Shown: one piece after another, positions 44,011-56,600 of the stretch
Position numbering within the stretch: the first letter of the stretch is position 1
Layout: every line of letters starts with the position of its first letter
Source of the DNA: Maribacter aestuarii
GTDB lineage: Bacteria; Bacteroidota; Bacteroidia; Flavobacteriales; Flavobacteriaceae
Assembly: GCF_027474845.2 (NCBI RefSeq)
Contig: NZ_CP107031.2
Coordinates: forward strand, 496,001 to 560,000
DNA length: 64,000 nucleotides
Direction of reading: 5' to 3'
Notes under the pieces: model-generated
Database searches by the model: none
What the model saw: the letters and a program-made list of their open reading frames with translations, nothing else
Told to the model about the DNA's origin: nothing
Made by a program: the position numbers and the translations under genes

Positions 44011-46029
44011 TTATCTATTAATATACAGGTAACCCGATAATTGTTTCATGTTTCCGTTAGGTTCTTCATAGTCAAGGATATAGAAATAAGTACCAACCGG
44101 CAGTTTGTTATCCTGATCAACCGTAATCCTGCCTTGAGAGGTACCGTCAAAAACGTTTCCTTCGGTATCATAAGCTCTTGTGGTGAATACAGATACACCC
44201 CATCGGTTATAAATTCTAATTGTATTGTTCGGATAGTTCTCCAAACCACTGATCTGAAGTACATCATGGACTCCATCGCCATTAGGAGTTATCACATTAA
44301 ACACCTCAATAGTCTCCGCTTGTTCTCCTAAGTCCGAATCCAGATAATTTGGAATGCCGTCGTCGTCAGAGTCATCATTGGCATAATCACCATCCAAATC
44401 TAAATCCTCATCAATTGTTTCAATTCCATCATCATCATCATCAGTATCCCTGTAATCGGATTCATTGTCACTATCTGTATTAGGCAACTGTCCAAAAGGA
44501 TCATCAATTTCGTCGTTTACATCAATATCTACCGTAATTGCACCTTCGTAACCATCATCAAGACCATCGTCATCTTTATCCGAGCCGATGAAAACTACGT
44601 CGGGAATACCATCATGGTCCTGATCGTGTGCTTCAATATTATCCGGAACATTATCGTTGTCACTATCTTCGTCTAGGTAATCAGGTAAACTGTCTCCATC
44701 TGTATCCACAGGGAATATACCGACATTACCATTGGCCTCGTAGGCGTCATCCAATCCGTTACCATTGGCGTCTACGCCACTTGGTGGTAGATAATCTTGG
44801 GTAGTCTGTGCTTCAATATTATCTGGAATACCGTCGTTGTCGCTATCTATGTCCAAATAATCCGCAAACCCATCTCCATCGGAGTCTGTAGGGTTCGTTG
44901 AAGGATCATTATCTCCATCTAGGTTTAAGTCTTCAAAACTATCTACGATACCATCGTCATCACTATCCAAATCGGAGCCCGGAGCATTTACCAGAACGGT
45001 GACTGTTGCGGTATCACAATTCCCTAAAGTATCGCAAAGCGTATAGGTAAACGTATCTGTTCCATCAAAACCTGGATTTGGTGTATACGTAATCGTATCA
45101 TCTGAAGGGTCGTTAGGTGTGCCGTTGTCATCAAGATTCACAGAACCTGAGGTTGGACTCGTTGCGGTTAGGGTTCCCGTAGTTGGTATATCATTATCAT
45201 TGGCCAACACATCAATTACAACAGGAATATCCTGTTCTGTTGTTGCAAAATCATCTAAAGTGTCCAAAATTGGGAGCACGGTCATAGAGACCGTTGCTGT
45301 ACTACAAGCACCACTATCGTTACAAACGGTATAATCAAAACTATCCGTTCCATTATAATCCGGGTTTGGAATATAGGTTACTACATCGTCGGTTGGGTCA
45401 TTTGGAGTTGCATTGTCATCTATAGAAACCGTTCCATTGGTCGGGTTCGTTCTTGTTAATGTTCCTGTTGTTGGTAAATCAGAATCATTATCATAAATAT
45501 CCACTACTATGGAAACATCCTCGTCAGTGACGACCACGTCATCTACTAAGGTTGCCGCTTGTTGCAGACATACTACGGTAAAATTGGGAAGACTTACAGC
45601 GTTACCAACTTTTGTCACCGTGGCCGTGTAGCGTACCACAGTCTGGGTTGATGTGACCACAGGCCTCAGTTGGTCTCCAGATACAGCCGGACTCCAGCTA
45701 ACGGAAGCACCAGAAGTTACATTGGAGCTAATATCCAGGGTAACTTGGTTATCTGGAGCATTGCAATTCGTTACAATAAAATAACCCGTTGCATTAGAAC
45801 CACATAAGGTACCGTCATACGTAGCGAAATAAATACCGGGAGTGGTAACCTCATAAAAGAAATCCGTACCCAAAACAGTATTCGTATCCGAGGCTTCGTA
45901 CCACCGATAATTGTTTTCATCGGAACTGTTGGGAGCCTGAAGCAAAAACTGTGCGTTGGATGCAACTATTCCCAGTAGTGTAAGAACACAACTGAGGAAT
46001 AGCTTTTTATATGAAAGGGTTCTTTTCAA
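44011..46029 (-). CDS. T9SS type-B sorting-domain surface protein with TSP3 and cadherin-like repeats
   Basis: A 672-residue secreted cargo of the type IX system. A signal peptide ends near VASNAQ. Two tandem beta repeats of about 90 residues follow ([26 protein letters not shown] and [22 protein letters not shown], cadherin-like), then an Asp-rich run of thrombospondin type-3-like calcium repeats ([19 protein letters not shown] and similar). The C-terminal 85 residues are the gliding-motility-associated type-B domain: [28 protein letters not shown], and [13 protein letters not shown] ending GYLYINR. It starts 26 bases after the collagen-like gene and precedes PorP/SprF. Confidence 0.93.
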   Translation of the reverse strand: MKRTLSYKKLFLSCVLTLLGIVASNAQFLLQAPNSSDENNYRWYEASDTNTVLGTDFFYEVTTPGIYFATYDGTLCGSNATGYFIVTNCNAPDNQVTLDISSNVTSGASVSWSPAVSGDQLRPVVTSTQTVVRYTATVTKVGNAVSLPNFTVVCLQQAATLVDDVVVTDEDVSIVVDIYDNDSDLPTTGTLTRTNPTNGTVSIDDNATPNDPTDDVVTYIPNPDYNGTDSFDYTVCNDSGACSTATVSMTVLPILDTLDDFATTEQDIPVVIDVLANDNDIPTTGTLTATSPTSGSVNLDDNGTPNDPSDDTITYTPNPGFDGTDTFTYTLCDTLGNCDTATVTVLVNAPGSDLDSDDDGIVDSFEDLNLDGDNDPSTNPTDSDGDGFADYLDIDSDNDGIPDNIEAQTTQDYLPPSGVDANGNGLDDAYEANGNVGIFPVDTDGDSLPDYLDEDSDNDNVPDNIEAHDQDHDGIPDVVFIGSDKDDDGLDDGYEGAITVDIDVNDEIDDPFGQLPNTDSDNESDYRDTDDDDDGIETIDEDLDLDGDYANDDSDDDGIPNYLDSDLGEQAETIEVFNVITPNGDGVHDVLQISGLENYPNNTIRIYNRWGVSVFTTRAYDTEGNVFDGTSQGRITVDQDNKLPVGTYFYILDYEEPNGNMKQLSGYLYINR

Positions 46030-46055
46030 ATCGATTTGGGTCGTTTTCTAGTTGA

Positions 46056-49000
46056 TTATTTTACAACGAATACTACGTTAATCAAAGTATTGTAATCGGC
46101 AGGTGTGTTGAACACTTCATAAGAAAGAACTCCTGCTGCGTTTACCGACATATTTTGAACTGTGGTACCATTACCAAATACGTCCGGGTCCGCATACGTG
46201 ACATGATAATCAAGTTCTGAAACCAAGTAGGTAGGAATAGTCCCCGCACTACTAACTACTGGCGAACCAAATTGAGCAATATACTGATCATATAAATTGA
46301 TGGAATACGTCCCTGTCGCCGAGGCATCAATAGCTATAGAAGGCGGATAAAATACTTTGGAAGCCTTTAAAGAGTTAACTTTTCTAAGATTTCCGTTCGC
46401 ATCGGCCGATACCAACTGATCGGTATCCGCACTAGCTGGAAGAGTCCTTACCCTTGCATTACCGTTGACATCTAAATCCGTGGATGGAGCTGCTGTTCCG
46501 ATACCAACCCTATTATCATCTCCACTCACTACCAAAGTATTGGCATCAAAGTTCAGGTCAAAATTGTTTTGGGTTACAGCTCTATTACCTGTTAATGTAC
46601 CATCTGTATTATAGATATTAGCAGCATTTACAGAGCTTAGATCAACAGTCTCATTTGGGGCTCCATCTTGTTCCAAGGTCAAGGTAGTACCGTCGAAGCT
46701 TAGGTTCGTCACCGATTCGTTACCGATGACGGAGTCCGCATCGTCTACATTTAATGTAATGGCGTTACCTCCAGTTATTGAAATCTGACCTGGCGCACCT
46801 GTTGTTGCCAATGTTTGATCATCTGTAGCTGGATCTCCTGCTGGTCCTTGTGGACCGGTAGCCCCTGTAGGACCGGATGGACCTGCTGGACCTTGTGGAC
46901 CAACGTTTCCTTGAGGACCTTGAGCTCCTGTAGGACCCGCTGGGCCGGTTGCGCCATCTGCTCCGTTACATACATATTCCGTATTATCTATTTCAATAGA
47001 TTCCAAAATACCGTTATCATTATCATCTATCCCAGTATCAACTCGTATACCTCCATCAGCACAGTTGGCACCTGCTGCTTCTGCAGAGGTTAGTACCAAG
47101 GCTTGAGGACCATCAGCACCATCAGCACCTGGGTTACCGTCGGGACCTTGTGGACCTATCGGACCTTGATTACCATCGGGACCTTGATTACCGTCAGGAC
47201 CTTGGTTGCCGTCAGGACCTTGTGGACCTATCGGACCTTGATTACCGTCAGGACCTTGGTTACCATCGGGGCCTTGTGGACCTATTGGACCTTGATTACC
47301 GTCAGGACCTTGGTTGCCATCGGGTCCTTGTGGACCTATCGGACCTTGGTTACCGTCAGGACCTTGGTTGCCATCGGGTCCTTGTGGACCTATTGGACCT
47401 TGTGGACCTTGATTACCATCGGGGCCTTGATTACCGTCGGGACCTTGTGGACCTATCGGGCCTTGTGGACCTTGATTACCGTCAGGACCTTGGTTGCCGT
47501 CAGGACCTTGTGGACCTATCGGACCTTGATTACCGTCAGGACCTTGGTTACCATCGGGGCCTTGTGGACCTTGATTACCATCGGGGCCTTGATTACCGTC
47601 GGGACCTTGTGGACCTATCGGGCCTTGCGGGCCTTGGTTGCCATCGGGTCCTTGTGGACCTATCGGACCTTGATTACCGTCAGGACCTTGGTTACCATCG
47701 GGGCCTTGTGGACCTATTGGACCTTGATTACCGTCAGGACCTTGCGGACCTATTGGACCTTGGTTACCGTCAGGACCTTGGTTACCGTCAGGACCTTGGT
47801 TACCGTCAGGACCTTGCGGACCTATCGGGCCTTGTGGACCTTGATTTCCGTCAGGACCTTGCGGACCTATTGGACCTTGATTACCATCGGGGCCTTGGTT
47901 ACCATCGGGGCCTTGTGGACCTTGGTTACCGTCGGGTCCTTGGTTACCGTCAGGACCTTGGTTGCCGTCGAGGCCTTGCGGGCCTATCGGGCCTTGTGGA
48001 CCTTGATTACCGTCAGGACCTTGATTACCATCTGGACCTTGTGGACCTATCGGACCTTGATTACCGTCAGGACCTTGGTTGCCATCGGGTCCTTGTGGAC
48101 CTATCGGACCTTGGTTACCGTCAGGACCTTGGTTGCCATCGGGTCCTTGTGGACCTATTGGGCCTTGTGGACCTTGATTACCATCGGGGCCTTGATTACC
48201 GTCGGGACCTTGTGGACCTTGATTACCATCGGGTCCTTGTGGACCTATCGGACCTTGGTTACCGTCAGGACCTTGGTTGCCATCGGGTCCTTGTGGACCT
48301 ATTGGGCCTTGTGGACCTTGATTACCATCGGGGCCTTGATTACCGTCGGGACCTTGTGGACCTTGATTACCATCGGGACCTTGGTTACCGTCGGGTCCTT
48401 GTGGACCTATAGGGCCTTGTGGACCTTGATTACCATCGGGGCCTTGGTTGCCGTCGGGGCCTTGTGGACCTATCGGGCCTTGTGGCCCTTGGTTACCGTC
48501 AGGACCTTGATTACCATCGGGGCCTTGTGGACCTATCGGGCCTTGCGGACCTATTGGACCTTGTGGACCTTGATTACCATCGGGGCCTTGTGGACCTATC
48601 GGACCTTGATTACCGTCAGGACCTTGGTTGCCATCGGGTCCTTGTGGACCTATCGGACCTTGGTTACCATCTGGGCCTTGGTTGCCATCGGGTCCTTGTG
48701 GACCTATCGGACCTTGATTACCATCGGGACCTTGGTTACCGTCGGGTCCTTGTGGACCTATCGGGCCTTGTGGCCCTTGGTTACCGTCAGGACCTTGATT
48801 ACCATCGGGGCCTTGTGGACCTATCGGGCCTTGCGGACCTATTGGACCTTGTGGACCTTGATTACCATCGGGGCCTTGTGGACCTATCGGACCTTGATTA
48901 CCGTCAGGACCTTGGTTGCCATCGGGTCCTTGTGGACCTATCGGACCTTGATTACCATCGGGACCTTGGTTACCGTCGGGTCCTTGTGGACCTATCGGGC

Positions 49001-52000
49001 CTTGTGGACCTTGATTACCATCGGGACCTTGGTTACCGTCGGGACCTTGGTTACCGTCGGGTCCTTGCGGACCTATCGGGCCTTGGTTACCGTCAGGACC
49101 TTGGTTGCCGTCGGGGCCTTGTGGACCTATCGGGCCTTGTGGCCCTTGGTTACCGTCAGGACCTTGGTTACCGTCGGGACCTTGTGGACCTTGATTACCA
49201 TCGGGGCCTTGTGGACCTATCGGGCCTTGCGGACCCATTGGACCCTGGGGACCCACCGCACCACCAGCAGCAATATCAGCCAGAGGTACAGACAAAATAC
49301 CGTTATCATCTTCTATTTCCAAGTCACTACCAACCACCTGAAATCTAGTGTTGATTTCATTTGTTATATCCGAATCTGCATCATTCACGTTCAAGGTCAG
49401 CGTACTACCGTTGTCTATGGTTATGTTACCCGGACTATTGTCCGTACTGATGTCCTGTTCGTCGGTTCCGATACTACTCAAGGGAACATCGAAGTCCGTA
49501 CCCGCCTCCGTGATACGAAGATCGGTTCCGTTTATACCGAAAAAAGTAATAAGTTCGTTCGTATCGCTAGCGTCACCAGGTGTGGCACTACCACCAACTG
49601 GTATCCAAGCACCTGAGTCATATACATATAATTGTCCGCTTGCCGTGTCCACATATGTGGTCCCTTCTGCAGGTGCTCCCGTGGGACCTCCAGTACCCCT
49701 AAGCGTGAGCTCATTGGTTGAATCTTTATCCCCGTCGACGTAGTCGACAGTATAGTTCCCGTTACCATCATCCGTTACCGTTATATCGTTAATTCCGGTG
49801 ACAGTCTCTCTATAATCAGATAAGTCTATTACCGTAGGCGTTGGGTCGTTACTCAAGGAAAGATTATCACCTGATAATCCCAAGTCCTGTAACTCGTTCT
49901 GGTCGTCGGTATCGTTGTCGTTGGCGATATGGTCAGCGATGTCCGTGGTATTCGTGGCGATGTCCGTTGTATTGATCGCAATGTTGGTGGCGTTCGTGGT
50001 GATATCGTTGGAATTGTTCACGATGTCCGCAGCGTTTGTCGCTATGTCCGTAGTGTTCGTGGCAATGTTCGAAGCATTGGTCGTAATATCGTTGGCATTG
50101 GTTACGATGTCAGCGGAATTCGTGGCGATGTCCGTTGTATTGGTCGCAATATTGTTCGCGTTCGTGGTGATGTCGTTGGAATTGTTCACGATATCCGCTG
50201 CGTTGGTCGCGATGTCCGTTGTATTGGTCGCAATGTTGGTGGCGTTCGTGGCGATGTCGGCTGCGTTGGCGGCAACTCCGGCGGAGTCGTCCAGGTCGCT
50301 CAGGTCCACCGTTACGTCGGTCGTTCCTTCACTGATTGTCAAAACGTTAGATGGCGCGTCGAGAACGGCGGCGCTCACGTCGTCGTCCGCAAGGGCGTCA
50401 ACATACGCCTTGTTCACGGCATCGTTAGGATCGATCGGCGCGCCCAGGTTCGTGATCACGTTCCCGCCGGCACTTGGGTCCCGAAGTACTACCTCTTCCA
50501 GATCCTGTAACTCGTTCTGGTCGTCGGTATCGTTGTCGTTGGCGATATGGTCAGCAATGTCCGTGGCATTCGTGGCGATGTCCGTTGTGTTGGTCGCAAT
50601 GTTAGTGGCGTTCGTCACTATGTCCGTAGTGTTCGTGGCGATGTCGCTGGAATTGTTCACGATGTCCGCGGCGTTGGTCGCAATGTCCGTAGTGTTCGTG
50701 GCGATATCGGCTGTGTTGGCGGCAACTCCGGCGGAATCGTCCAGGTCGCTCAGGTCCACCGTTACGTCGGTCGTCCCCTCGCTGATCGTCAGTACGTTCG
50801 TCGGTGCGTCGAGAACGGCGGCGCTCACGTCGTCGTCCGCAAGGGCGTCCACGTAGTCCTTTGTCACGGCATCGGTTCCCGCAACGGGTGTTCCTAGTCC
50901 CGTGATTACCGTACCAGCTGCATCGGCGCCCTCACCGAGTACGTTGGCCAAGTCCTGTATCTCGTTCTGGTCATCGGTATCGTTGTCGTTGGCGATATGG
51001 TCAGCAATATCCGTAGCATTCGTCGCTATGTCCGTAGTGTTGGTCGCAATGTCCGTGGCATTCGTGGCGATGTCCGTTGTATTGGTCGCAATGTTGGTGG
51101 CGTTCGTGGTGATATCGTTGGAATTGTTCACGATATCCGCTGCGTTGGTCGCTATGTCCGTAGTGTTCGTGGCAATGTTCGAAGTATTGGTCGTAATATC
51201 GTTGGCATTGGTTACGATGTCAGCGGTATTCGTGGCGATGTCCGTTGTATTGGTCGCAATACTGTTGGCGTTCGTGGTGATATCGTTGGAATTGTTCACG
51301 ATATCCGCTGCGTTGGTCGCGATGTCCGTTGTATTCGTAGCGATGTTCGTAGTGTTCGTGGCGATATCGGCTGCGTTGGCGGCCACTCCGGCGGAGTCGT
51401 CCAGGTCGCTCAGGTCCACCGATACGTCGGTCGTTCCTTCACTGATTGTCAGCACGTTAGATGGCGCGTCGAGAACGGCGGCGCTCACGTCGTCGTCCGC
51501 AAGGGCGTCCACATACGCCTTGTTCACGGCATCGTTAGGATTGGTCGGCGCGCCCAGGTTCGTGATTACGTTCCCGCCAGCACTTGGGTCCCGAAGCACT
51601 ACCTCTTCCAGATCCTGTAACTCATTCTGGTCATCGGTATCGTTGTCGTTGGCGATATGGTCAGCAATGTCCGTAGCATTCGTCGCTATGTCCGTAGTGT
51701 TGGTCGCAATGTCCGTAGTGTTCGTGGCGATGTCGTTGGAATTGTTCACGATGTCCGCAGCATTGGTCGTAATATCGTTGGAATTGTTCACGATGTCAAC
51801 GGCGTTCGTCGCTATGTCCGTTGTATTGGTCGCAATGTTGGTGGCGTTGGTGGTGATATCGTTCGAATTGTTCACGATGTCCGCGGCGTTGGTCGCAATG
51901 TCCGTAGTGTTCGTGGCGATATCGGCTGCGTTGGCGGCAACCCCGGCGGAATCGTCCAGGTCGCTCAGGTCCACCGTTACGTCGGTCGTCCCTTCACTGA

Positions 52001-53174
52001 TGGTCAGTACGTTCGTCGGTGCGTCGAGAACGGCGGCGCTCACGTCGTCGTCCGCAAGGGCGTCAACATACGCCTTGTTCACGGCATCGGTTCCCGCAAC
52101 GGGTGTTCCGAGTCCCGTGATTACCGTACCGGCCGCATCGGCGCCCTCACCGAGTACGTTGGCCAAGTCCTGTATCTCGTTCTGGTCATCGGTATCGTTG
52201 TCGTTGGCGATGTGGTCAGCAATGTCCGTGGCATTCGTGGCGATGTCGTTGGAATTGTTCACGATGTCCGCGGCGTTGGTCGCAATGTCCGTAGTGTTCG
52301 TGGCGATATCGGCTGCGTTGGCGGCCACTCCGGCGGAGTCGTCCAGGTCGCTCAGGTCCACCGTTACGTCGGTCGTCCCCTCGCTGATCGTCAGTACGTT
52401 CGTCGGCGCGTCGAGAACGGCGGCGCTCACATCGTCGTCCGCAAGGGCGTCCACATAGTCCTTTGTCACGGCATCGGTTCCCGCAACGGGTGTTCCGAGT
52501 CCCGTGATTACCGTACCGGCCGCATCGGCTCCTTCCGTTAAAACCTCAGCTAAAGTCTGATCATCGCTACTTATAGTATTCAATGGAATACTAACTGTAT
52601 TACCATTGGAGATACCAATTTCTAAATTTGCACCATTGACTTGGAAATTTTCTAAAAGTTGATTATCGGTATTTACCTGTGCAGCAATATCCGCCAAAGG
52701 AACACTAACTATATTATTGTCCGAGTCCGTAATTACTAAATTCGCCCCAACAACCTCAAATCTGAAATTAGTAGTATTGGTGTCTGTAAAAACATCCTGC
52801 AAAGTGCTTAAATCAGCCGATACCGTTCCACCGTTTTCAAGGGTTAACGTTAATTCGTTGGTAGTTGTGTCAAAACTGAAATTTTGAAGTTGCTGATTGT
52901 CTGTATTTGCTGCTGTTGTTAATTCCCATGAATCCCCATCCCAGAAATAGATAGTACCCGTTGTAGTATTTACATATAAATCACCTAAGTCGGCCCCAAT
53001 TGGAGTGGTAGCTCCCGGTGCGGATACATCAGTGCCCTGTAGTACTTCACAATTACATTGGTCTTCTAATGTTACGGTTGTTTGGGCTATAGAGATAGTA
53101 GACAACAATAAAGCTGCAATTACCATTAAACCCTTAATGGAACAGCTCCTAGTTGTATTTGCTTGACTCTTCAT
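46056..53174 (-). CDS. Giant modular fibre protein: IxxNTxx coiled-coil stalk plus 239-triplet collagen-like region
   Basis: A 2372-residue secreted protein starting [10 protein letters not shown] with a signal peptide to about 31. Residues about 40-205 are beta-rich. Residues about 206-1100 are five repeated modules, each a conserved globular part ([22 protein letters not shown] and similar) plus a run of heptads TDIATNT with Ile at a and Asn at d, then ADHIANDND. The conserved part resembles phage tail-fibre repeats. After a beta linker come residues about 1308-2024, with 239 Gly-X-Y triplets made from [12 protein letters not shown] and GPIGPQ. A DUF7151-like Asp-rich segment, 15 more triplets and a C-terminal beta head follow, ending VFVVK with no recognised sorting domain. 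Both repeats favour trimers. Start chosen at 53174, since an upstream ATG at 53216 lacks a signal peptide. Confidence 0.9.
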   Translation of the reverse strand: MKSQANTTRSCSIKGLMVIAALLLSTISIAQTTVTLEDQCNCEVLQGTDVSAPGATTPIGADLGDLYVNTTTGTIYFWDGDSWELTTAANTDNQQLQNFSFDTTTNELTLTLENGGTVSADLSTLQDVFTDTNTTNFRFEVVGANLVITDSDNNIVSVPLADIAAQVNTDNQLLENFQVNGANLEIGISNGNTVSIPLNTISSDDQTLAEVLTEGADAAGTVITGLGTPVAGTDAVTKDYVDALADDDVSAAVLDAPTNVLTISEGTTDVTVDLSDLDDSAGVAANAADIATNTTDIATNAADIVNNSNDIATNATDIADHIANDNDTDDQNEIQDLANVLGEGADAAGTVITGLGTPVAGTDAVNKAYVDALADDDVSAAVLDAPTNVLTISEGTTDVTVDLSDLDDSAGVAANAADIATNTTDIATNAADIVNNSNDITTNATNIATNTTDIATNAVDIVNNSNDITTNAADIVNNSNDIATNTTDIATNTTDIATNATDIADHIANDNDTDDQNELQDLEEVVLRDPSAGGNVITNLGAPTNPNDAVNKAYVDALADDDVSAAVLDAPSNVLTISEGTTDVSVDLSDLDDSAGVAANAADIATNTTNIATNTTDIATNAADIVNNSNDITTNANSIATNTTDIATNTADIVTNANDITTNTSNIATNTTDIATNAADIVNNSNDITTNATNIATNTTDIATNATDIATNTTDIATNATDIADHIANDNDTDDQNEIQDLANVLGEGADAAGTVITGLGTPVAGTDAVTKDYVDALADDDVSAAVLDAPTNVLTISEGTTDVTVDLSDLDDSAGVAANTADIATNTTDIATNAADIVNNSSDIATNTTDIVTNATNIATNTTDIATNATDIADHIANDNDTDDQNELQDLEEVVLRDPSAGGNVITNLGAPIDPNDAVNKAYVDALADDDVSAAVLDAPSNVLTISEGTTDVTVDLSDLDDSAGVAANAADIATNATNIATNTTDIATNAADIVNNSNDITTNANNIATNTTDIATNSADIVTNANDITTNASNIATNTTDIATNAADIVNNSNDITTNATNIAINTTDIATNTTDIADHIANDNDTDDQNELQDLGLSGDNLSLSNDPTPTVIDLSDYRETVTGINDITVTDDGNGNYTVDYVDGDKDSTNELTLRGTGGPTGAPAEGTTYVDTASGQLYVYDSGAWIPVGGSATPGDASDTNELITFFGINGTDLRITEAGTDFDVPLSSIGTDEQDISTDNSPGNITIDNGSTLTLNVNDADSDITNEINTRFQVVGSDLEIEDDNGILSVPLADIAAGGAVGPQGPMGPQGPIGPQGPDGNQGPQGPDGNQGPDGNQGPQGPIGPQGPDGNQGPDGNQGPIGPQGPDGNQGPDGNQGPDGNQGPQGPIGPQGPDGNQGPDGNQGPIGPQGPDGNQGPDGNQGPIGPQGPDGNQGPQGPIGPQGPIGPQGPDGNQGPDGNQGPQGPIGPQGPDGNQGPDGNQGPIGPQGPDGNQGPDGNQGPIGPQGPDGNQGPDGNQGPIGPQGPDGNQGPQGPIGPQGPIGPQGPDGNQGPDGNQGPQGPIGPQGPDGNQGPDGNQGPQGPIGPQGPDGNQGPDGNQGPQGPDGNQGPDGNQGPQGPIGPQGPDGNQGPDGNQGPIGPQGPDGNQGPQGPDGNQGPDGNQGPQGPIGPQGPDGNQGPDGNQGPIGPQGPDGNQGPDGNQGPIGPQGPDGNQGPDGNQGPQGPIGPQGLDGNQGPDGNQGPDGNQGPQGPDGNQGPDGNQGPIGPQGPDGNQGPQGPIGPQGPDGNQGPDGNQGPDGNQGPIGPQGPDGNQGPIGPQGPDGNQGPDGNQGPIGPQGPDGNQGPQGPIGPQGPDGNQGPDGNQGPQGPDGNQGPDGNQGPIGPQGPDGNQGPDGNQGPQGPIGPQGPDGNQGPDGNQGPQGPIGPQGPDGNQGPDGNQGPIGPQGPDGNQGPDGNQGPIGPQGPDGNQGPDGNQGPIGPQGPDGNQGPDGNQGPDGNQGPIGPQGPDGNPGADGADGPQALVLTSAEAAGANCADGGIRVDTGIDDNDNGILESIEIDNTEYVCNGADGATGPAGPTGAQGPQGNVGPQGPAGPSGPTGATGPQGPAGDPATDDQTLATTGAPGQISITGGNAITLNVDDADSVIGNESVTNLSFDGTTLTLEQDGAPNETVDLSSVNAANIYNTDGTLTGNRAVTQNNFDLNFDANTLVVSGDDNRVGIGTAAPSTDLDVNGNARVRTLPASADTDQLVSADANGNLRKVNSLKASKVFYPPSIAIDASATGTYSINLYDQYIAQFGSPVVSSAGTIPTYLVSELDYHVTYADPDVFGNGTTVQNMSVNAAGVLSYEVFNTPADYNTLINVVFVVK
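47103..49253 (-). repeat. Collagen-like tandem repeat (239 Gly-X-Y triplets)
   Basis: A 2151-base coding repeat, exactly 239 triplets of nine bases and in frame throughout. Units are nine-base Gly-X-Y codons grouped in 18-base GPDGNQ and GPQGPI or GPIGPQ pairs. The residues used are almost only Gly, Pro, Gln, Asp, Asn and Ile; no Lys or Arg is seen. The order of units varies, so this is not a simple perfect repeat. Confidence 0.95.
49885..52555 (-). repeat. Array of five stalk modules in the order A-A-B-A-B
   Basis: Near-identical modules of about 130-220 codons. Type A begins with [22 protein letters not shown], type B with [16 protein letters not shown]; in N- to C-terminal order they run A, A, B, A, B. 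The heptad runs contain about 5, 13, 18, 8 and 16 units in the same order. The conserved globular parts are visibly richer in G and C than the flanks. Confidence 0.85.
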
Positions 53175-53684
53175 AATTTTAAAATTCAAGTTCACTTTCA
53201 GAATTTCGATAGTCATATTGGTATCTATAATTAATAATTCCAGATTTTCCTATTGCCTTTGACAAAATGGATTACCTGCAATCACATCCCACAAATATTC
53301 ATTATAAAGACAGCTCCTTAAAATAAATGTTGTGTAGAGGTATATTTGCACAGTATATGTACGCAAACATGAGGTTTAGGTTTGAAGAAATAGTTCAAAC
53401 AAAGAAGTACTTTTCGTCGAAGACCCATTGAATTATATAATCTTTCCGCATTCTTTGAATCCTCTGAAAACTCGTTGAAACGTGCTATAAATTTGTTAAA
53501 GTGAGATGAGAATTGCATCAGAATTTTCACTTCGCAATTGCGTATATTCAAAATTATTTACGGGGTTTGACCTTCAATATTGAGCTACAAATTCCAAAAA
53601 GAATTACGTCGATAATCTATTTGTGCGTTGGTAATAATTCTGGGTGTTGCTTTACGCCCTCAAATCCTTTGAATAGAATTTTTT
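53175..53684. other. 510-base intergenic region upstream of the fibre protein gene
   Basis: No supported gene. An inverted repeat GTTTGAA / TTCAAAC lies at 53380-53400. A possible minus-strand -7 box (TAATTTTG, at 53549-53556) with an ATTG about 18 bases beyond it could drive the fibre gene with a leader of about 370 bases. A plus-strand TATATTTG is at 53341-53348 with no plus-strand gene behind it. A 77-codon frame on the minus strand has no family character. Confidence 0.4.
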
Positions 53685-56600
53685 TTAATTTTTACGAACC
53701 CGATATGTAATTCTACGATTTGTAATGACGGTCGTTACTCGAACTGTTAAGATTGTCGTATCCGATATGATTGGGCCGCAAATATAGTCGTCAGAAGAAA
53801 TGAGCACCCTATATTCATTGCCATTGTCAGCCGGGGTGGCATTAGTGATGATTAAAGTATCCGTTGTTGCACCACTATGAATTCCTGTATTCGTCAAGTC
53901 GACCCAAATTGAACCATTAAACAGTTGCCATTGGTAGCTATCCGCATTGGAGGCCACTACGGGAAATTGTGTGCTACAACCGGGACAGATTGCTACATCA
54001 AAAGGTTGAGTTAAAATCACCGGAGCGGTATCTTCCACATAGTCCTGTGTACCATTACCACCAGAATCTACCGGGACTGGATACGTGGCAGAAGTAACCC
54101 TACCATTGGCATCTGTGGTAGGTGGATCCCCTACATCATAATACTCGTTGTCGCCTCCATCTGCATTGGCATCTGCATAAGCTTCATTGGCATCACTACA
54201 ACCATCATCATCGCTATCCGTATCCAAATAATTTGGCGGGGCCGAACCATCAGTATCAAGAATAGTGTAGTTCAACGTACCACTTTCAGGAAGCGTTTCG
54301 ACCAAATCCGCCAACCCGTTTCCTCCAAAGGTACTTATGAGCACCCCATTGTTATGGGGTCTGTTATGTCCAGCTTCTACCGCATCATAAATACCGTCAT
54401 TATCACTATCTAAATCTAAGTGATTTGCCACCCCATCGGAGTCAATATCAATACCATAGTTCTCCGGGTTGTTGTAATTGGTAAGGCAACTAAATTCTAT
54501 ATTATGCTGTCTTCCACCTGCATTCGCACCCGCCACTCTTGCCTCAGCACCTACTCTTATGGACATTGAAGACTTGGAGGTATAACTTACTCCAAAATTC
54601 ACTTCTGGAAACGTATTTCCAGCTCCGGGAAACTCACTGGTTCCGGCGGTACCAATTACCCAGGAGCCGTCCGTAGTCATGGTCAGTTCCGTAGGATTTG
54701 AAATGGTATAACTCGTTGGATTATCCGTCCATATTTGCTCAGCATAATTGGAGTTCCCGTCAATATCATTCAAATTCATGAAAAATTTATTGATGACCAC
54801 AGGGGATGAACCTCCAGCACTAACAAACTGAATGTTATACTCTATATATCCGCGATCTCCTATATTGGTTAGGTTAAAAGCCGTCTGTGGTCGAAAGGCC
54901 GAAGTATCGGAAGAGTTGTTATCGATGTTGGTAGGCGTGGCGTTTACCGTTTTTGCAATCGTTACCAGGGCATCCACACCCGTCGTTACATTCGCAATTC
55001 GGTAAACGGCTCCTTGAAGCAAGGCTGTTCCTGAAACCAGGGTGGCACTTGCACTAAAATCCATTGAAGTGTCCCCTCCACAGGCTGGCTGGGAATTACC
55101 TGCTACGGTGCTTAATTCCTCATTATCTGGAATACCATCATTGTCGTCGTCCAAATCGGTCTTGTCAATAATTCCATCGCCATCTGAATCGGCTGAGACA
55201 ATGAGCAGAGCAGAGCTCGAGGTTGTCGTTCCACAGACAAAACTGCCATCTGAAATTATGACACGATAAAAACTACCGTTTTCCGCTGCTGACACTCCGT
55301 TCTCGGTATATGAATTGGCCGTAGCACCCGATATATCCGAGTAATTGATACCACTGTCCGTACTTACCTGCCATTGATAGCTTAAAATACCCCCACTCGC
55401 CGAAACCGAAAACGTAGCATCAGCCCCGTCAGCTACCTCTTGATCTTGAGGTTGGGTATTTACCATGGGCGTTGCGCCTGCCTCTTCATGATCAGGGATG
55501 CCGTTACTGTCAGTATCCGCTGGGGTTGCATAAGAAGCGCTAATTACGGTACCGTCTGCATTTGTAGGTGGCGGATTCCCATTACCAAAGTAATCATTAT
55601 CCCCTCCATCAGCATTCGAATCGGCATAAGCCTCATTGGCATCACTACACCCATCTCCATCACTATCACCATCAAGATGATCACTTGATGCATCCGTATC
55701 AATATCCTGGGCTCGGCATGCCGAAATATTAAAAGTGAAATCATCAAAAATAGAGTAGCTTTCCGAAGAATCATCTATTTGACCATAAGTGTAGACCCTG
55801 AACTTATATTGTGTGTTGGATTTTAATTCTAGAGCTGAGGCATTAAGATGGTCAAAAGTCAGGTACGAACTGCCGCTACCGTCATTTGTATGAAATACGT
55901 CTTTAGCCAAGGTATACCAAGTTCCCGTAGTTCCTTCAGAATACATTAGTGTAGAACGGTATGAATCCCCTTGCGTAGGTTGAAACCATCCGGATATAAT
56001 ATTATCAATGACATAAGAACTGGTTTGAATACCTGTTGTAAAGGACACCTCGATAAAGTCGTTATTGATTATGGCACTCTCCAGGCTGGTGGCGGACATA
56101 CTGGTGATATGCACATTGGAACCCACAACTGAATATATCCCGGTAGTCAAGACCATGTTAGTGGTTGCATCAATGGCCCAATCCGTGATTTTTGAATCAT
56201 ACACCGTGTCCATGGTCAAATTACCGGCGGGATTGTTCAACGACCATGCAAATCCCGAAGTAACCTGATCGGAAGATTCAACGCAATCCGTGATTCCGTC
56301 ATTGTCGTCATCTAAGTCCGCAAAATCCGGAATGCTATCCCCATCAAAATCGGCTTCACAGGTATACGATGAAATTGATTTCTCAGCTTCGATATAACTT
56401 ATTTCTACAGTGCTGCCCGACGCCCTTCTCAGTCTTATATATTGCCAGTCTATGGGTGAAGTAAAGGAGTAATCAAGTGCGTTAGAACCTAGAAATGTCC
56501 ACGGTCCCGTACTACTGGATGATATCCAGACATCAAAACTATCCCCGTCTGGACCGTTCACGGTGGCAAGATCACCACTATTGATGATGGAGGCCATTTC

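Noticed and set aside
47103..49616. Long plus-strand open frames (up to 837 codons) opposite the collagen-like region
   Set aside because: They arise because the nine-base Gly-X-Y repeat has no stop codons in other frames. The product would be a low-complexity Trp/Thr/Leu repeat with no signal peptide or family character, and the minus-strand frame is coherent over the entire gene.
49915..52541. Long plus-strand open frames (up to 518 codons) opposite the stalk-module array
   Set aside because: Same cause: they mirror the near-identical minus-strand repeats and encode Val/Ala/Ser- or Val/Gly/Arg-rich low-complexity sequence.
47103..52555. Regularly spaced short repeats, at first glance like a CRISPR array
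   Set aside because: Repeats are coding, contiguous and in frame, without unique spacers of constant length and without cas genes in the window.
53318..53551. Minus-strand 77-codon frame in the fibre upstream region
   Set aside because: No family resemblance, atypical composition and an unfavourable start; the region reads like regulatory DNA.
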